Counted from the first letter of the stretch, positions 8,383 through 17,976 are shown. The stretch is 64,000 bases of DNA from Methylomonas montana (GCF_030490285.1 NZ_CP129884.1:744001-808000), one strand, 5' to 3'. Notes: generated from the letters alone by a model not told the origin. A program made the numbers and translations.

Positions 8383-9470
8383 CCATGGCCCAGGTTCAAC
8401 GCATTCAGGCCCGCTTTCGCTTGGCTTACGGCCAATTCGATTTGCATGTCGATTTAAATCTGCCGGCCAGCGGCGTGACTGTTCTGTTCGGCCATTCCGG
8501 TTCCGGCAAGACCACTTTGTTGCGCTGTATCGCTGGTTTGGAACGGCCGCCGCAGGGCTTCTTGAAAATTGGCGAGACGCTCTGGCAAGACAGCGAGAAC
8601 GATTTTTTCTTGCCCGCCCATCAACGCAACCTAGGCTATGTGTTTCAGGAAGCCAATCTGTTCCCGCATCTGACGGTACGCGGTAATCTGGACTATGCGG
8701 TGCGGCGCTTACGTGGCAAGGACCGGGCATTTTCGTTGGATCAGGCCATCGAATTGCTGGCGATTGCGCCCTTGCTGCAACGTTTGCCGGCCAGGCTCTC
8801 CGGCGGCGAGCGGCAGCGAGTAGCCATTGCCAGGGCGCTGGCCGCCAGTCCGGATGTGTTGTTGATGGACGAACCGATGGCGTCGCTGGACGAACAGCGC
8901 AAGCAGGAGTTTTTGCCGTACCTGATCGGCTTGCACCAAAGCCTGCAAATACCGATCCTGTATGTCACCCACTCGCTGCAAGAGGTCAATCAACTGGCGG
9001 ATCATCTGTTGGTGATGGCGGGCGGAAAAGTCGTGGTCTGCGGGCCGTTGGTGGAGACGTTGACCCGCTTGGACGGGCCGCTGGCATTGGACCGGCAGGC
9101 TGCCAGCGTCTGGCAGGGTAGGCTGGTCAGCCACGAAGCGGAATATCACCTCAGTCACGCCGAGTTCGCCGGCGGTAGCCTCAGCTTGCCGTATCTGGAG
9201 TTGCCGATCGGCAGTCCGGTCAGAATAAGGATTTTTGCCAGCGATGTCAGCATCACCCTGCAACCGCCGGAAGCCTCCAGTATCCTGAATATCCTGCCGG
9301 CCACCATTAGGGAGATTAGCGATATGGGCCAAGGCCAAACTGTGGTGCAATTGGCGGTGGGCGGCGAGATTTTATTGGCGCATATCACCGAAAAATCGGC
9401 GATGTTGCTGAATCTCCAGCCCGGTATGGCCGTGTATGCACAGATCAAGGGGACTTCGATCGTGAGATAG
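8379..9470 (+). CDS. modC: Molybdate ABC transporter ATP-binding protein
   Basis: ModC powers molybdate import. The 363-residue protein has Walker A GHSGSGKT, the [10 protein letters not shown] signature, Walker B ([12 protein letters not shown]) and a C-terminal Mop-like oxyanion-binding domain from about residue 290. The ATG at 8379 overlaps the modB stop; a second ATG at 8385 is possible. The upstream extension of this frame lies inside modB and is not used. Confidence 0.93.
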   Translation: MTMAQVQRIQARFRLAYGQFDLHVDLNLPASGVTVLFGHSGSGKTTLLRCIAGLERPPQGFLKIGETLWQDSENDFFLPAHQRNLGYVFQEANLFPHLTVRGNLDYAVRRLRGKDRAFSLDQAIELLAIAPLLQRLPARLSGGERQRVAIARALAASPDVLLMDEPMASLDEQRKQEFLPYLIGLHQSLQIPILYVTHSLQEVNQLADHLLVMAGGKVVVCGPLVETLTRLDGPLALDRQAASVWQGRLVSHEAEYHLSHAEFAGGSLSLPYLELPIGSPVRIRIFASDVSITLQPPEASSILNILPATIREISDMGQGQTVVQLAVGGEILLAHITEKSAMLLNLQPGMAVYAQIKGTSIVR

Positions 9471-9596
9471 GGTTTTCAGGAAATGCTTTTGAGTTACTTG
9501 GCGCAAATACAGGCGGTAAATTTGGTTTAAAATAAACAAAGAAACTGTTGGCACAGGGCGGGTTCCCGGAGCCTTAGTGCAGGGTATTCATATTTT

Positions 9597-9642
9597 GCAA
9601 CTATCGTAAAGCAAAAATATATTGTCTCCGATAGTTGCTTTT
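9597..9642. terminator. Hairpin between convergent modC and the next gene
   Basis: GCAACTATCG (9597-9606) is perfectly complementary to CGATAGTTGC (9629-9638), followed by TTTT on the plus strand. The loop of 22 nt is long. It sits between two convergent genes and probably ends modBC transcription. Confidence 0.55.
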
Positions 9643-9677
9643 AAAAAGAATACGCGTTGCCGAAAAGCTGATTTTGT

Positions 9678-9938
9678 TTAAGCAGTTAATTCGCAAATTT
9701 TGTCAAACTCGGGTATGCCAGCCGTCAAGCGCTTGCGTAAGAAATTTAACTGACGCTGTAGTTCATCTTCGGCATCGCCGACATTTTTAAACACCTGAAT
9801 CATTTTTTGATCATTCAACAGGTCCGGATGCTGCGAATCAATGAATTCAAGTATTTCCGCATCCATTTCGCTGATATTTTTCAAAGCACTTTCCATTTGG
9901 GACAATACTGCATGTAATTCTGTAAGATTTTTGGCCAT
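9678..9938 (-). CDS. Small helical hypothetical protein
   Basis: The 86-residue protein is predicted from the ATG at 9938 (MAKNLTELHAV); an ATG four codons upstream is an alternative. It appears wholly helical with heptad-like patterning (LHAVLSQMESALKNISEM and DAEDELQRQLNFLRKRL). No motif identifies a function. It faces modC and may belong with the neighbouring SIR2-like gene, although 295 nt separate them. Confidence 0.62.
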   Translation of the reverse strand: MAKNLTELHAVLSQMESALKNISEMDAEILEFIDSQHPDLLNDQKMIQVFKNVGDAEDELQRQLNFLRKRLTAGIPEFDKICELTA

Positions 9939-10233
9939 AAAAACCACCATTTAAAAATATGACTAGGTTAAAAGAGAATGTTTTGTAAAAATAAAAACGA
10001 TAAGTTATTTTTCAAGTATTCGATAAAATCAAAAATGTCGGCCGGTTAAAATCGCGTGTTTTTAATGCCTGGGGCCATTGAATATTTACCAGGCAGGCTG
10101 CCTTAGAATATTGGGCTCGCTTAAACTCGGGCTGACTAAGAGACTATCAAAATCAATAGGGCGGCCAGAAAAGCACTGTCCACCCTAAATTTAAAACCTA
10201 AGACGGCATCGTTGGCGCCAGGTTCGGATAGCC
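9939..10233. other. AT-rich intergenic stretch with one hairpin
   Basis: The stretch separates two minus-strand genes. TGCCTGG (10066-10072) and CCAGGCA (10089-10095) could form a stem. No conserved coding frame and no sigma-54 type -24/-12 element was found. Confidence 0.5.
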
Positions 10234-11100
10234 TTAAGCGGCAACGGCCGAGTCTTGTACCGATTGCAGGAAGTCCTTGCAGTCGGCGTTGATCAATTCA
10301 AACCCCATTTTTTCACTGAAGCGTTTTTCTTTATCAGTGGGATTTTTTCTTAAGAACCAGCCTTTATGTTCGGCGGCGCCGTAGACAATGTCGCTCATCA
10401 CCATGCGTTCGGAGTCGCGATTTAAAGGCAGGCCCAACAACAGGTATTTTTTGCCCTTGCGGTATTCTTTTAAGAAATCCGGAATCGCAAAACCGCCCAT
10501 CAGCTCGGTGATGTAATCGACGTAATCGGCGTCGGAAGCAATATAGTTGGATTCCGGTTTGGGGGTGCCCATCGGTTTAAACAGGATCGGCAGGTTTCTA
10601 TCGACTTGTTCCTGCGGAATCTCGAAATAGCTGCTGCCGTCGTAATGAAAGATTTTGAAACGAAAGGCGGTGGCGACGATACGCGCCACGCCGACGATCA
10701 GCGTGTGTTCTTCATCGGCATAACTTTCTTGCAACTGGGTGTCGCGGTTAATGTCGATGACGTATTTGGGCCGCCATTCCTGTAGCCAGTCGTGTAGCGA
10801 AGCGCGGGTATATTGAGTGTCGCCGTATAACTTGTCCAAAAACTGGCCGAGAAAATTGCGGCCGCGTTTCAGTTCTTGATTCATGGCCGCGCGTGGAAAT
10901 TCGTACATCAGTTTCGGCGCCATCGGTTTGCCGCCGTTCATCGCCAGAATCAGGCTGTCGCTGTCGGCCGGCATCGCTTCGTGTGTCAGCTTGTTTTGAG
11001 CGTCGAACAGTACCCCAGGCCCCAGATAAGGAATGACTTGGTTATCGTACAAGCCGCTTAAAATTTCGGAAAAAACAGTGCTCGACATATTGCGCCCCAT
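10234..11100 (-). CDS. SIR2-like domain protein near the nif/mod region
   Basis: The 288-residue protein has an N-terminal NQVIPYLGPGVLFD segment resembling the nucleotide-binding start of SIR2-like domains (typically PFLGAG). Later it has an RASLHDWLQEW segment, a KYVIDINRDTQL strand and a C-terminal LLGLPLNRDSERMVMSDIVYG strand-turn. These are consistent with a Rossmann-like SIR2_2 fold. I saw no catalytic zinc site of the deacetylase type. The first ATG at 11100 and a second at 11088 are both usable. A link to nitrogen fixation is suggested only by position. Confidence 0.65.
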   Translation of the reverse strand: MGRNMSSTVFSEILSGLYDNQVIPYLGPGVLFDAQNKLTHEAMPADSDSLILAMNGGKPMAPKLMYEFPRAAMNQELKRGRNFLGQFLDKLYGDTQYTRASLHDWLQEWRPKYVIDINRDTQLQESYADEEHTLIVGVARIVATAFRFKIFHYDGSSYFEIPQEQVDRNLPILFKPMGTPKPESNYIASDADYVDYITELMGGFAIPDFLKEYRKGKKYLLLGLPLNRDSERMVMSDIVYGAAEHKGWFLRKNPTDKEKRFSEKMGFELINADCKDFLQSVQDSAVAA

Positions 11101-11459
11101 GTGGATGAAAAGTAATGCATTTGCTAATGCAAAAATTAATCCAATTCTGGCGGATAGTGCGGCAAGCCTTTAACCACAAGGGTTGCGAGGATGTTTTAGC
11201 CAGCGATGTTTCGGCAACAACCATACGAATTGGGGTGAATTTGTCGCAAGTCCGACAATCGCAGGCTTGCCGGCTTCCATGCCGGCAGAGAAGGGGCAAT
11301 GTCATTTAGTTAAGCTTTGGCGTTGTTAATTCCCCCCTTTTAAAAAGAGGGGCCGGGGAGATTTTCTAAATAAATCTCCTCGATCCCCTTTATGTCCCGC
11401 AGGTACTTTTTCGGAGGGGGAAGCGCCTTAACTTAACGGAATTGGCGTAAGTAGAGAGA
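11101..11459. other. Gene-free stretch containing a MITE-like element
   Basis: This 359-nt gap lies between two minus-strand genes. It contains the palindromic element listed separately at 11309-11437. The part next to the SIR2-like gene is AT-rich and may hold its promoter, but no clear -35/-10 or -24/-12 box was found. Confidence 0.6.
11309..11437. repeat. Imperfect palindromic, MITE-like intergenic element
   Basis: The two ends are related as an imperfect inverted repeat. The left end runs GTTAAG...GGCG...TTCCCCCC and the right end, read on the other strand, GTTAAG...GGCG..TTCCCCC. Inside are CCCCTTTT/AAAAAGAGGGG and GGAGATTT (11357-11364) / AAATCTCC (11372-11379). The structure would fold into a long hairpin and resembles a non-coding mobile palindrome. 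Confidence 0.6.
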
Positions 11460-12011
11460 CTAGTGCCAGCCGCCATATTGAGAGGTCGGATCGCCGCGGA
11501 AACCGGACGTGGTTTTATTGGCATCCGGCACATGCGCGGTATTTTCGGCGGCCCGCACCATATTGTTATGGGTGTAGCCGCCCATGGCCTTGGCTTGCTT
11601 GGCGATGGCGGTGGTGGTCGGGTTGATGTCGTATTTGCTGGTGTCGGGATGGACGATCGCGCTGATCAATGTTTCGTCTTTAGCGGCGTTTGCGCTGGGC
11701 GAATAACTCAAAATCACCGGTAGCGTCGTGCCGGACGGCACCGGGACTTCATAGCGTGGGCTGTTGTTGAGTTCGGTGCTGGCCAGCACTGCGCCGCTTT
11801 CCGAAAGCAATTTGACGCTGCCGGTTTTGATCGGCCCGGCGTTGTTGCTGACCGCGCCCAGCAGTGAGGTAGCCCGTAGCGTTTGTGTGGCCGCGGTTTT
11901 GCTGGGGACGCTCGATTTCGCTTGGTCCTGGCCGCAGCCAGTTAGTGCGGCGCAACTCAGCAAGGTAAGGCCGGCGACTAGCGCCCGGCTGAAAATAGTC
12001 GGTGTTTGCAT
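11460..12011 (-). CDS. Predicted lipoprotein of unknown function
   Basis: From the ATG at 12011 the 183-residue protein begins with a lipoprotein signal (basic start, hydrophobic core, LSCAALTGC lipobox with Cys about 25). The mature part has a beta-rich middle (VKLLSESGAVLASTELNN...YEVPVPSGTTLPVILSY) like a small carboxypeptidase-regulatory or Ig-like fold. The C-terminus is Asn/Thr-rich. ACGGAGATAT is upstream as ribosome site. The longer frame to 12314 is not used because it would bury the signal peptide. Confidence 0.72.
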   Translation of the reverse strand: MQTPTIFSRALVAGLTLLSCAALTGCGQDQAKSSVPSKTAATQTLRATSLLGAVSNNAGPIKTGSVKLLSESGAVLASTELNNSPRYEVPVPSGTTLPVILSYSPSANAAKDETLISAIVHPDTSKYDINPTTTAIAKQAKAMGGYTHNNMVRAAENTAHVPDANKTTSGFRGDPTSQYGGWH

Positions 12012-12171
12012 GCATATCTCCGTAGTCCTGGGCTTAAGATACCCGCTTAACCGATGCCCGACAAGTGCGGTTTGTCTGGCGCGAGTCGCCGTGGGTTTGC
12101 CGATATCGCAGTTGAATAATGCTGCCGAGGCCGTTATAGTTACCCACCTTTTATACTTGTAAATCAATGCT

Positions 12172-12654
12172 ATGCCATCATTCGACATCGTTTCAGAACT
12201 TGACAGCCACGAAGTGACCAATGCCGTGGACCAAGCCAATAAAGAAGTCTCCACCCGTTTCGATTTCAAGGGCTCCAACGCCTGTTTCGAAGAGCAGGAC
12301 GACAGCATCGTCATGAAAGCCGAATCGACCTTTCAATTGCAACAAATGCTGCCGATTTTGTATTCGAAAATGGGCAAGCGCGGTATCGATATTTCCAGCC
12401 TGGAGAGCGGCAAGATTCAGGACACCGGCAAGACTGCCCAGCAAACCATCACCTTGAAGCAGGGCGTCGGCACCGATCTGGCAAAAAAAATCGTCAAGTT
12501 GATTAAAGACAAGAAACTAAAAGTGCAGGCCGCGATCAACGGCGATAAGGTGCGGGTGACCGGTAAAAAACGTGACGATTTGCAGGAAGTGATCCAAATG
12601 TTGCGCACGGAAGATTTGGAACAACCGCTGCAATTCAATAATTTTAGAGATTAG
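12172..12654 (+). CDS. yajQ: YajQ family nucleotide-binding protein
   Basis: YajQ proteins bind cyclic di-GMP or nucleic acid in several proteobacteria. The 160-residue protein matches the family over its whole length: MPSFDIVSELD at the start, STRFDFKGS, then GKTAQQTITLKQG, KKLKVQAAINGDKVRVTGKKRDDLQ and the FNNFRD end. It appears to be a single-gene unit. Confidence 0.95.
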   Translation: MPSFDIVSELDSHEVTNAVDQANKEVSTRFDFKGSNACFEEQDDSIVMKAESTFQLQQMLPILYSKMGKRGIDISSLESGKIQDTGKTAQQTITLKQGVGTDLAKKIVKLIKDKKLKVQAAINGDKVRVTGKKRDDLQEVIQMLRTEDLEQPLQFNNFRD

Positions 12655-12843
12655 CTTCCGGCGTTGTGATTCGGCAACTGCTGGCGTTAGTGCTCAAAGT
12701 CGCTAAGCGGGTCGTTAACATGCGCTGATGAATACCATTTGTCGTTCGTGCGGTCGCGAATTCAGCAGCGTCGGAAGCCTGTAACCAAGCGGGGTAGGCA
12801 CCGGCGGGTGTTTGCTTAATTAACTTTGTCCGGGGAGAGTGTC

Positions 12844-13506
12844 ATGGCAACAGTCAAGATCGGTCAGAAAGTGCCGCCGTTGTCGGTATCGGCATGGGTG
12901 CAAGGCCAGCCCACCAATTTCGAGGCCTTGCTCGGCCGAGTGGTCTTGGTGGCGGTGTTTCAAGTCAATTGCCCCGGCTGTTTTTTGTATTGCTTACCGC
13001 AAGTGCTGGCGCTAAACCAGCGTTACGCCGACAGCGGTTTAGCGGTACTAGGCCTGGCTACCGCATTCGAGGATTTCGATAAAAACAATCTGGAAAATCT
13101 GAAACGCCTGGTCGAAACCGGCGAGGTAGTCGGCGAAACCTGGAAGGCGCTGAACAAGAGGCGCTTGCTGTGCGACGGCAAATTGCTGTATCGCATCGAC
13201 TTTCCGGTGGCGATGGATAGATTGACCAAGCGCGAATTCGGCAGCATCGAAAACGAAATAGATGCCTTCATCAGCCAGCGCTTGAACGATTTCGAGCAGC
13301 AAGCGGAGCCACGCCAACAGCAGGTGCGGCGGCAAGTGCAACAATATCTGCAAGCGCAGGAATATCAGGCCGAAACCTTCGAGCGCTTTCAATTGCAAGG
13401 CACGCCTTCTTATATTCTGGTCGATAAAGCCGGCTTGCTGGCCGCTTGCCGGTTCGGCAATTATCCGGAGCTGGAAGCCGATGTCGTCAGGCTGCTGCAA
13501 CAATAA
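12844..13506 (+). CDS. Thioredoxin-fold (TlpA/AhpC-like) redox protein
   Basis: The 220-residue protein begins at ATG 12844 after GGGGAGAGTGTC. Residues about 1-75 form a thioredoxin-like start with a CPGC motif (VFQVNCPGCFLYCLPQV), then GLAVLGLATAFEDFDKNNLENLKRLV, a long helical insertion rich in Gln/Glu (about 135-180) and LQGTPSYILVDKAGLL with the cis-Pro. It has no signal peptide, so it is cytoplasmic. The substrate is unknown. Confidence 0.78.
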   Translation: MATVKIGQKVPPLSVSAWVQGQPTNFEALLGRVVLVAVFQVNCPGCFLYCLPQVLALNQRYADSGLAVLGLATAFEDFDKNNLENLKRLVETGEVVGETWKALNKRRLLCDGKLLYRIDFPVAMDRLTKREFGSIENEIDAFISQRLNDFEQQAEPRQQQVRRQVQQYLQAQEYQAETFERFQLQGTPSYILVDKAGLLAACRFGNYPELEADVVRLLQQ

Positions 13507-13586
13507 GCCCTAGGGCGTATACCGAGGCAACTCGGGCATGATATGGTTGCGACATTTTATCGCTGTCGATTTTTCTGGAAGCTCCC

Positions 13587-15086
13587 ATGACCGAACCCTT
13601 GCTGATCGCCAAATCCGCCAACACCGAACTTTGCCTATTGCCAGCCATGGCCAATCGCCACGGCTTGATCGCCGGCGCCACCGGCACCGGTAAAACCATC
13701 ACGCTGCAATCCCTGGCGGAAGCGTTCTCGCAAATCGGCGTGCCGGTATTCATGGCCGATGTGAAAGGCGATTTGTCCGGCATCAGCAGGACGGGAGGCG
13801 GCAATGCCAAAGTCGAGGCGCGGCTGGCCGAGCTGGGTATAGACGCTAGCTATGCGGCGGTGCCGACGTTATTTTGGGATGTGCTCGGTAAAAAAGGCCA
13901 CCCCTTGCGTTCGACCGTGTCGGAAATGGGACCATTGTTGCTGGCGCGAATGCTGGATTTGAACGAGGTGCAAAGCGGCGTACTGACTGCCGCCTTCAAA
14001 ATTGCCGACGACAACGGCTGGCTGTTGCTGGACTTGAAAGACCTGCGGGCCTTGCTGCAATACGCTTCGGAAAATGCCTCGGAGCTGTCCGGCGAATACG
14101 GCAGCATCTCGGCGGCCAGCGTCGGCGCGATCCAGCGCGGCTTGTTACAACTGGAGCACGAAGGCGGCGAGAACCTGTTCGGCGAGCCGGCTTTGGATTT
14201 CAACGACTTGCTGCAAACCGACGGCGGCCGGGGCGTGATCAATATTCTGGCGGCCGACGCCCTCTATAATTCGCCGCGCGTCTACGCCACCTTGCTGCTG
14301 TGGCTATTGTCCGAGCTGTTTGAAAATTTGCCGGAAGCCGGCGATTTGGCTAAACCCAAACTGGTATTTTTCTTCGACGAGGCGCATTTGCTATTTAACG
14401 ACGCCCCGGCCGCGCTGCTGCAAAAAATCGAACAAGTGGTGCGCTTGATTCGTTCCAAGGGCGTGGGCGTGTATTTTGTCAGTCAAAACCCGCTGGATAT
14501 TCCCGACGTGATTTTGGGACAACTTGGCAACCGCGTGCAGCACGCTTTGCGCGCCTTCACGCCGCGCGATCAGAAAGCCGTGAAAGCGGCTGCGGAAACC
14601 TTCCGGGCCAATCCAGGCCTGAATGTAGAAACCGCGATTACCGAACTGGGCGTGGGTGAAGCCTTGGTGTCTTTCCTTGACGAAAAAGGTACGCCTATGC
14701 CGGTGCAACGGGCCATGATCAAGCCACCGAGTTCCCGAGTCGGCCCGGCCAGCGACGCCGAACGCCAGGAATCGATCAGCACCTCCGTGATTGCCGGGCA
14801 TTATGAAAAACAGATTGATCGCGAATCGGCTTACGAAATTTTGAAAGGCCGCGCCGAAAAAGCCGCGCCGCCCGAGCTCGCCGGCGAGAGCGGCGGTTCA
14901 GGCTCCGGTTTTAATTGGGGCGAGGTATTGCTGGGCGGTGTTACCGGCAAATCCCGTTCGCGCCGTAGCGGCGGCCAAAGCGTATTGGAAGCGGCCGCCA
15001 AAAGTGCCGCCCGCAGCATCGGCCAGGAAGTGGGCAAGCAAATTATTCGCGGGGTGTTGGGTTCGCTGTTGGGCGGCCGGCGCTAA
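13587..15086 (+). CDS. HerA-like ATPase, DUF853 (YjgR) family
   Basis: The 499-residue protein has Walker A GATGTGKT (about 28-35), [14 protein letters not shown], a Walker B-like [12 protein letters not shown] (about 254-265) and the [19 protein letters not shown] sensor region. The C-terminus is Gly/Ser-rich and ends in a Gly-rich helix. This fits the cytoplasmic HerA/FtsK-related DUF853 family, with an unclear role in E. coli (YjgR). Confidence 0.88.
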   Translation: MTEPLLIAKSANTELCLLPAMANRHGLIAGATGTGKTITLQSLAEAFSQIGVPVFMADVKGDLSGISRTGGGNAKVEARLAELGIDASYAAVPTLFWDVLGKKGHPLRSTVSEMGPLLLARMLDLNEVQSGVLTAAFKIADDNGWLLLDLKDLRALLQYASENASELSGEYGSISAASVGAIQRGLLQLEHEGGENLFGEPALDFNDLLQTDGGRGVINILAADALYNSPRVYATLLLWLLSELFENLPEAGDLAKPKLVFFFDEAHLLFNDAPAALLQKIEQVVRLIRSKGVGVYFVSQNPLDIPDVILGQLGNRVQHALRAFTPRDQKAVKAAAETFRANPGLNVETAITELGVGEALVSFLDEKGTPMPVQRAMIKPPSSRVGPASDAERQESISTSVIAGHYEKQIDRESAYEILKGRAEKAAPPELAGESGGSGSGFNWGEVLLGGVTGKSRSRRSGGQSVLEAAAKSAARSIGQEVGKQIIRGVLGSLLGGRR

Positions 15087-15168
15087 CGCGAAAACATTGC
15101 TGACATAACGCTGTCAGTAGGGCTGTTTTAGGATGACGGCTCTTTTAACGACAACGAGGAAACGCATC

Positions 15169-15543
15169 ATGATTAACAATGTAGCAACTTGGTTTGAATT
15201 GCCGGTGACCGATATGCCGCGCGCCCAGGACTTTTACCGTAGTGTCTTCAACGCCTCATTCAAGGAAGAGGAAATGGGCGTTTATCAATTGGCAATCTTC
15301 GAAGCCGAGGAAGGCGCGGTCAGCGGTATGCTAGTGTTAGGCGAACATTACCAGCCCAACGCGACCGGCGCAGTGGTGTACTTCAACGGCGGGGCCGATT
15401 TGAGCGAAGCGCTGGCCAAAGTCGAGCCAAGCGGCGGTAGCGTGTTGATGCCGAAAACGCCGATTCACGATGGCGAATGCGGCTATTTCGCGATGTTTCT
15501 CGATAGCGAAGGCAATCGAGTCGGCGTCTATTCTCAAGCTTAA
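15169..15543 (+). CDS. VOC-family (glyoxalase-like) protein
   Basis: The 124-residue protein consists of one vicinal-oxygen-chelate module pair: VATWFELPVTDMPRAQDFYRSVF at the start and GYFAMFLDSEGNRVGVYS at the end. The ATG at 15169 follows ACGAGGAAACGC. Members are metal-dependent isomerases/dioxygenases or binding proteins; the substrate cannot be told. It is followed directly by a WYL-domain regulator, suggesting linked function. Confidence 0.85.
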   Translation: MINNVATWFELPVTDMPRAQDFYRSVFNASFKEEEMGVYQLAIFEAEEGAVSGMLVLGEHYQPNATGAVVYFNGGADLSEALAKVEPSGGSVLMPKTPIHDGECGYFAMFLDSEGNRVGVYSQA

Positions 15544-15556
15544 TTCCTTCCAGGAC

Positions 15557-15578
15557 GGCGGCCAAGCGCTTGGCCGCC
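15557..15578. promoter_or_regulatory. Perfect 22-bp palindrome just before the WYL regulator
   Basis: GGCGGCCAAGC (15557-15567) is immediately followed by its exact inverse GCTTGGCCGCC. It lies 13 nt after the VOC stop and 12 nt before the regulator ATG. No U-run follows, so it may be an operator or an RNA hairpin blocking translation start instead of a classical terminator. Confidence 0.5.
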
Positions 15579-15590
15579 CATTCTCAGCCC

Positions 15591-16274
15591 ATGCGTCGAG
15601 CCGATCGTCTGTTTCAAATCGTCCAAATCCTCCGTAACAAGCGGCTGGTAACGGCCAAGGCCTTGGCCGAGCGCTTGGAAGTTTCCGAACGCACCATCTA
15701 TCGGGACATCCAGGTTTTAAGCCTGTCGGGAATTCCTATCGAAGGCGAGGCCGGCGTCGGTTACATGCTGCGCCATTCGTTAGACATACCGCCGATCATG
15801 TTCAGCGCCGCCGAACTGGAAGCATTGGTGATCGGGGCGCGGATGGCAAAAACCTGGGCCGGCACCGAGCTGGGCCATTCGGCGCAATCGGTGTTGGACA
15901 AGATTGCGGCAGTGATCCCGGCAGAATTGCGAGATAACATCGAGCGCAGCAAACTGTTTGCCCTGCGTTTCGGCGCGCGTGAAGACATCGATATTACCCT
16001 GGATATTTGCCGCAAAGCCATCGATGACAAGCGCGTGCTACGTTTGACTTATCGACGCGCCGACGGCGAGCAAAGTCAACGGCGGATACGGCCGCTGGGA
16101 TTATATTTTTGGGGCAATGTCTGGTCCTTGGTTGGCTGGTGTGAGTTGCGCGACGATTTTCGCAATTTCCGGCTGGACCGTATTCTGGGCATTCTGGTGG
16201 AAACGGAATTTTTTGAAGATGGCGAAGGCCGCAGTTTGCAGGATTTTGTCAGGCAAATGACTGGCAGCCATTAA
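15591..16274 (+). CDS. YafY-type HTH and WYL-domain transcriptional regulator
   Basis: The 227-residue protein has an N-terminal DeoR-like winged helix (RLFQIVQILRNKRLVTAKALAERLEVSERTIYRDIQ) and a C-terminal WYL domain (LRLTYRRADGEQSQRRIRPLGLYFWGNVWSLVGWCELRDDFRNFRLDRI), which usually senses ligands. I use the ATG at 15591; a TTG upstream falls in the palindrome. It probably regulates itself and the upstream VOC gene. Confidence 0.9.
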   Translation: MRRADRLFQIVQILRNKRLVTAKALAERLEVSERTIYRDIQVLSLSGIPIEGEAGVGYMLRHSLDIPPIMFSAAELEALVIGARMAKTWAGTELGHSAQSVLDKIAAVIPAELRDNIERSKLFALRFGAREDIDITLDICRKAIDDKRVLRLTYRRADGEQSQRRIRPLGLYFWGNVWSLVGWCELRDDFRNFRLDRILGILVETEFFEDGEGRSLQDFVRQMTGSH

Positions 16275-16450
16275 TGTGCGCATTTAAGACGCGACGGACA
16301 CCGAAAAATCCTGATTTCGATCATGTATTTTTATTTATCATGTCGGCCTGACGCGATGGACTGTATTTTTGCGATAGGCTCATAGCGAGTCCAGCGGCCG
16401 TAAACGGCAGCCAGCCACCCCATTTCTCAACTTCGGAACTGAAAATCCCC

Positions 16451-17878
16451 ATGACAACAATCAATACCCAACAAATGATGGCCAATAGCGGCGTGGCGTT
16501 CGGCACCAGCGGTGCGCGTGGCCTGGTCGGCCAGATGAGCGATCAAGTATGCGCCGCCTACACCTTGGCGTTTCTGCAAGGGCTGGCTTTGGCGCGACCC
16601 GGTCAAAAAATTGCGCTGGGCATGGATTTACGGCCGTCCAGTCCGGCGATCGCTCGGGCTTGCGCGGCGGGCATTCGTCAGGCCGGTTGCGAAGTGGAGT
16701 TTTGCGGGGTGTTGCCGACGCCGGCATTGGCGCTGTATGGTTTGGTGCATGGCTTACCGGCCATCATGGTCACCGGTAGCCATATTCCGTTTGACCGCAA
16801 CGGCATCAAGTTTTATCGGGCAGAAGGCGAGATCAGCAAGGCCGATGAAGTAGCGATGACTGGCGCGGTGGTGGATGTGCAAGCGCTTGCCAATGACGAA
16901 TCTTTGCCGGCCGTTAACGGCAAGGCTTTACGGGAATTTCAACAGCGCTATACCGATTTGTTTGCCGACGATTTACTGAAGGGCTGGCGAGTTGGTGTGT
17001 ACGAACATTCCAGCGCCGCCCGCGACGTGTTGAAAGACATCTTGTCCGAACTGGGCGCGGAAGTGATCGGTTTGGAGCGCACCGATACCTTCGTGCCTAT
17101 CGATACCGAAGCGGTCAGCGACGCCGATCGTCAACGCGGCCAAGCCTGGGCCCGTGAACATAAACTGGATGCGATCATCTCCACCGACGGCGACGGCGAC
17201 CGGCCCTTGATCGGCGACGAAACCGGCGAATGGCTGCGCGGCGACATCGTGGGTTTGCTGTGCGCTAAATTTCTGGGCGCCGATACCGTGGTGACGCCGG
17301 TCAGTTGCAATACCGCTATCGAAGCTTCCGGATTGTTCAAGCAGGTAGTTCGCACCCGTATCGGTTCGCCGTATGTGATTGCCGGCATGGAGCAAGTTTC
17401 AAGCGGTGGCGTAGCCGGCTTCGAAGCCAATGGCGGCTTTCTGGCCGGCAATGGTTTGGCGGTAAACGGTAAAGTTTTGACGGCGTTGCCGACCCGCGAC
17501 TCGGTACTGCCGGCTCTGGCGATATTGGCGATGGCAAGGCAGCAAGGCGGCAGGGTGTCGGCTTTATTAAGCGATTTGCCGAAACGCTATACAGCCAGCG
17601 ACCGCTTGCAGGATTTTCCGGTCGCCAACAGCCGGGCGCTATTGGATAGATTGCAAGGCGATGACAGCGCTTATCGAAGCCTATGGAGTACCGAACTGGG
17701 GACGGTGATTGGGCGAGATTTGACCGACGGTTTGCGGTTGACTTTCGATAACGGCGAAATCGTCCATCTGCGCCCCTCCGGCAATGCGCCGGAACTGCGT
17801 TGTTATGCCGAAGCCGACGGCATGGCGCGCGCTGAATCACTGGTTAGTTCCACGCTAAAACGGATTGCCGGGCATTGA
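16451..17878 (+). CDS. Phosphohexomutase (phosphomannomutase/phosphoglucomutase family)
   Basis: The 475-residue protein carries all four landmark loops of alpha-D-phosphohexomutases: the TSGARG start (18-24), the phosphoserine loop VTGSHIPFDRNG, the metal loop STDGDGDRPL and the phosphate-binding RPSGNAPELR near the C-terminus. It interconverts hexose 1- and 6-phosphates for sugar nucleotide synthesis. Whether mannose, glucose or glucosamine is used cannot be decided from the sequence. Confidence 0.88.
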   Translation: MTTINTQQMMANSGVAFGTSGARGLVGQMSDQVCAAYTLAFLQGLALARPGQKIALGMDLRPSSPAIARACAAGIRQAGCEVEFCGVLPTPALALYGLVHGLPAIMVTGSHIPFDRNGIKFYRAEGEISKADEVAMTGAVVDVQALANDESLPAVNGKALREFQQRYTDLFADDLLKGWRVGVYEHSSAARDVLKDILSELGAEVIGLERTDTFVPIDTEAVSDADRQRGQAWAREHKLDAIISTDGDGDRPLIGDETGEWLRGDIVGLLCAKFLGADTVVTPVSCNTAIEASGLFKQVVRTRIGSPYVIAGMEQVSSGGVAGFEANGGFLAGNGLAVNGKVLTALPTRDSVLPALAILAMARQQGGRVSALLSDLPKRYTASDRLQDFPVANSRALLDRLQGDDSAYRSLWSTELGTVIGRDLTDGLRLTFDNGEIVHLRPSGNAPELRCYAEADGMARAESLVSSTLKRIAGH

Positions 17879-17976
17879 GTGTTTGTATGGTACGCCAGTA
17901 ATAGTGTTAATCAGCCGTTAAGTTTGGCTGGGGTATTCTGTCCCTGCGTTAATAACTATTACTAAGGAGTTTCACC

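Noticed and set aside
9549-9564. Possible sigma-54 promoter (TGGCAC) upstream of the minus-strand genes
   Set aside because: The -12 GC element is absent at the required spacing, and the site points toward no gene in the right direction.
11460-12314. Longer 284-residue version of the lipoprotein gene
   Set aside because: It would place the clear lipoprotein signal in the middle of the protein; the ATG at 12011 has a ribosome site.
12727-12783. 18-codon frame with a CRSC motif between yajQ and the thioredoxin-like gene
   Set aside because: Too short for a zinc ribbon, with only one Cys pair and no ribosome site; probably chance or a remnant.
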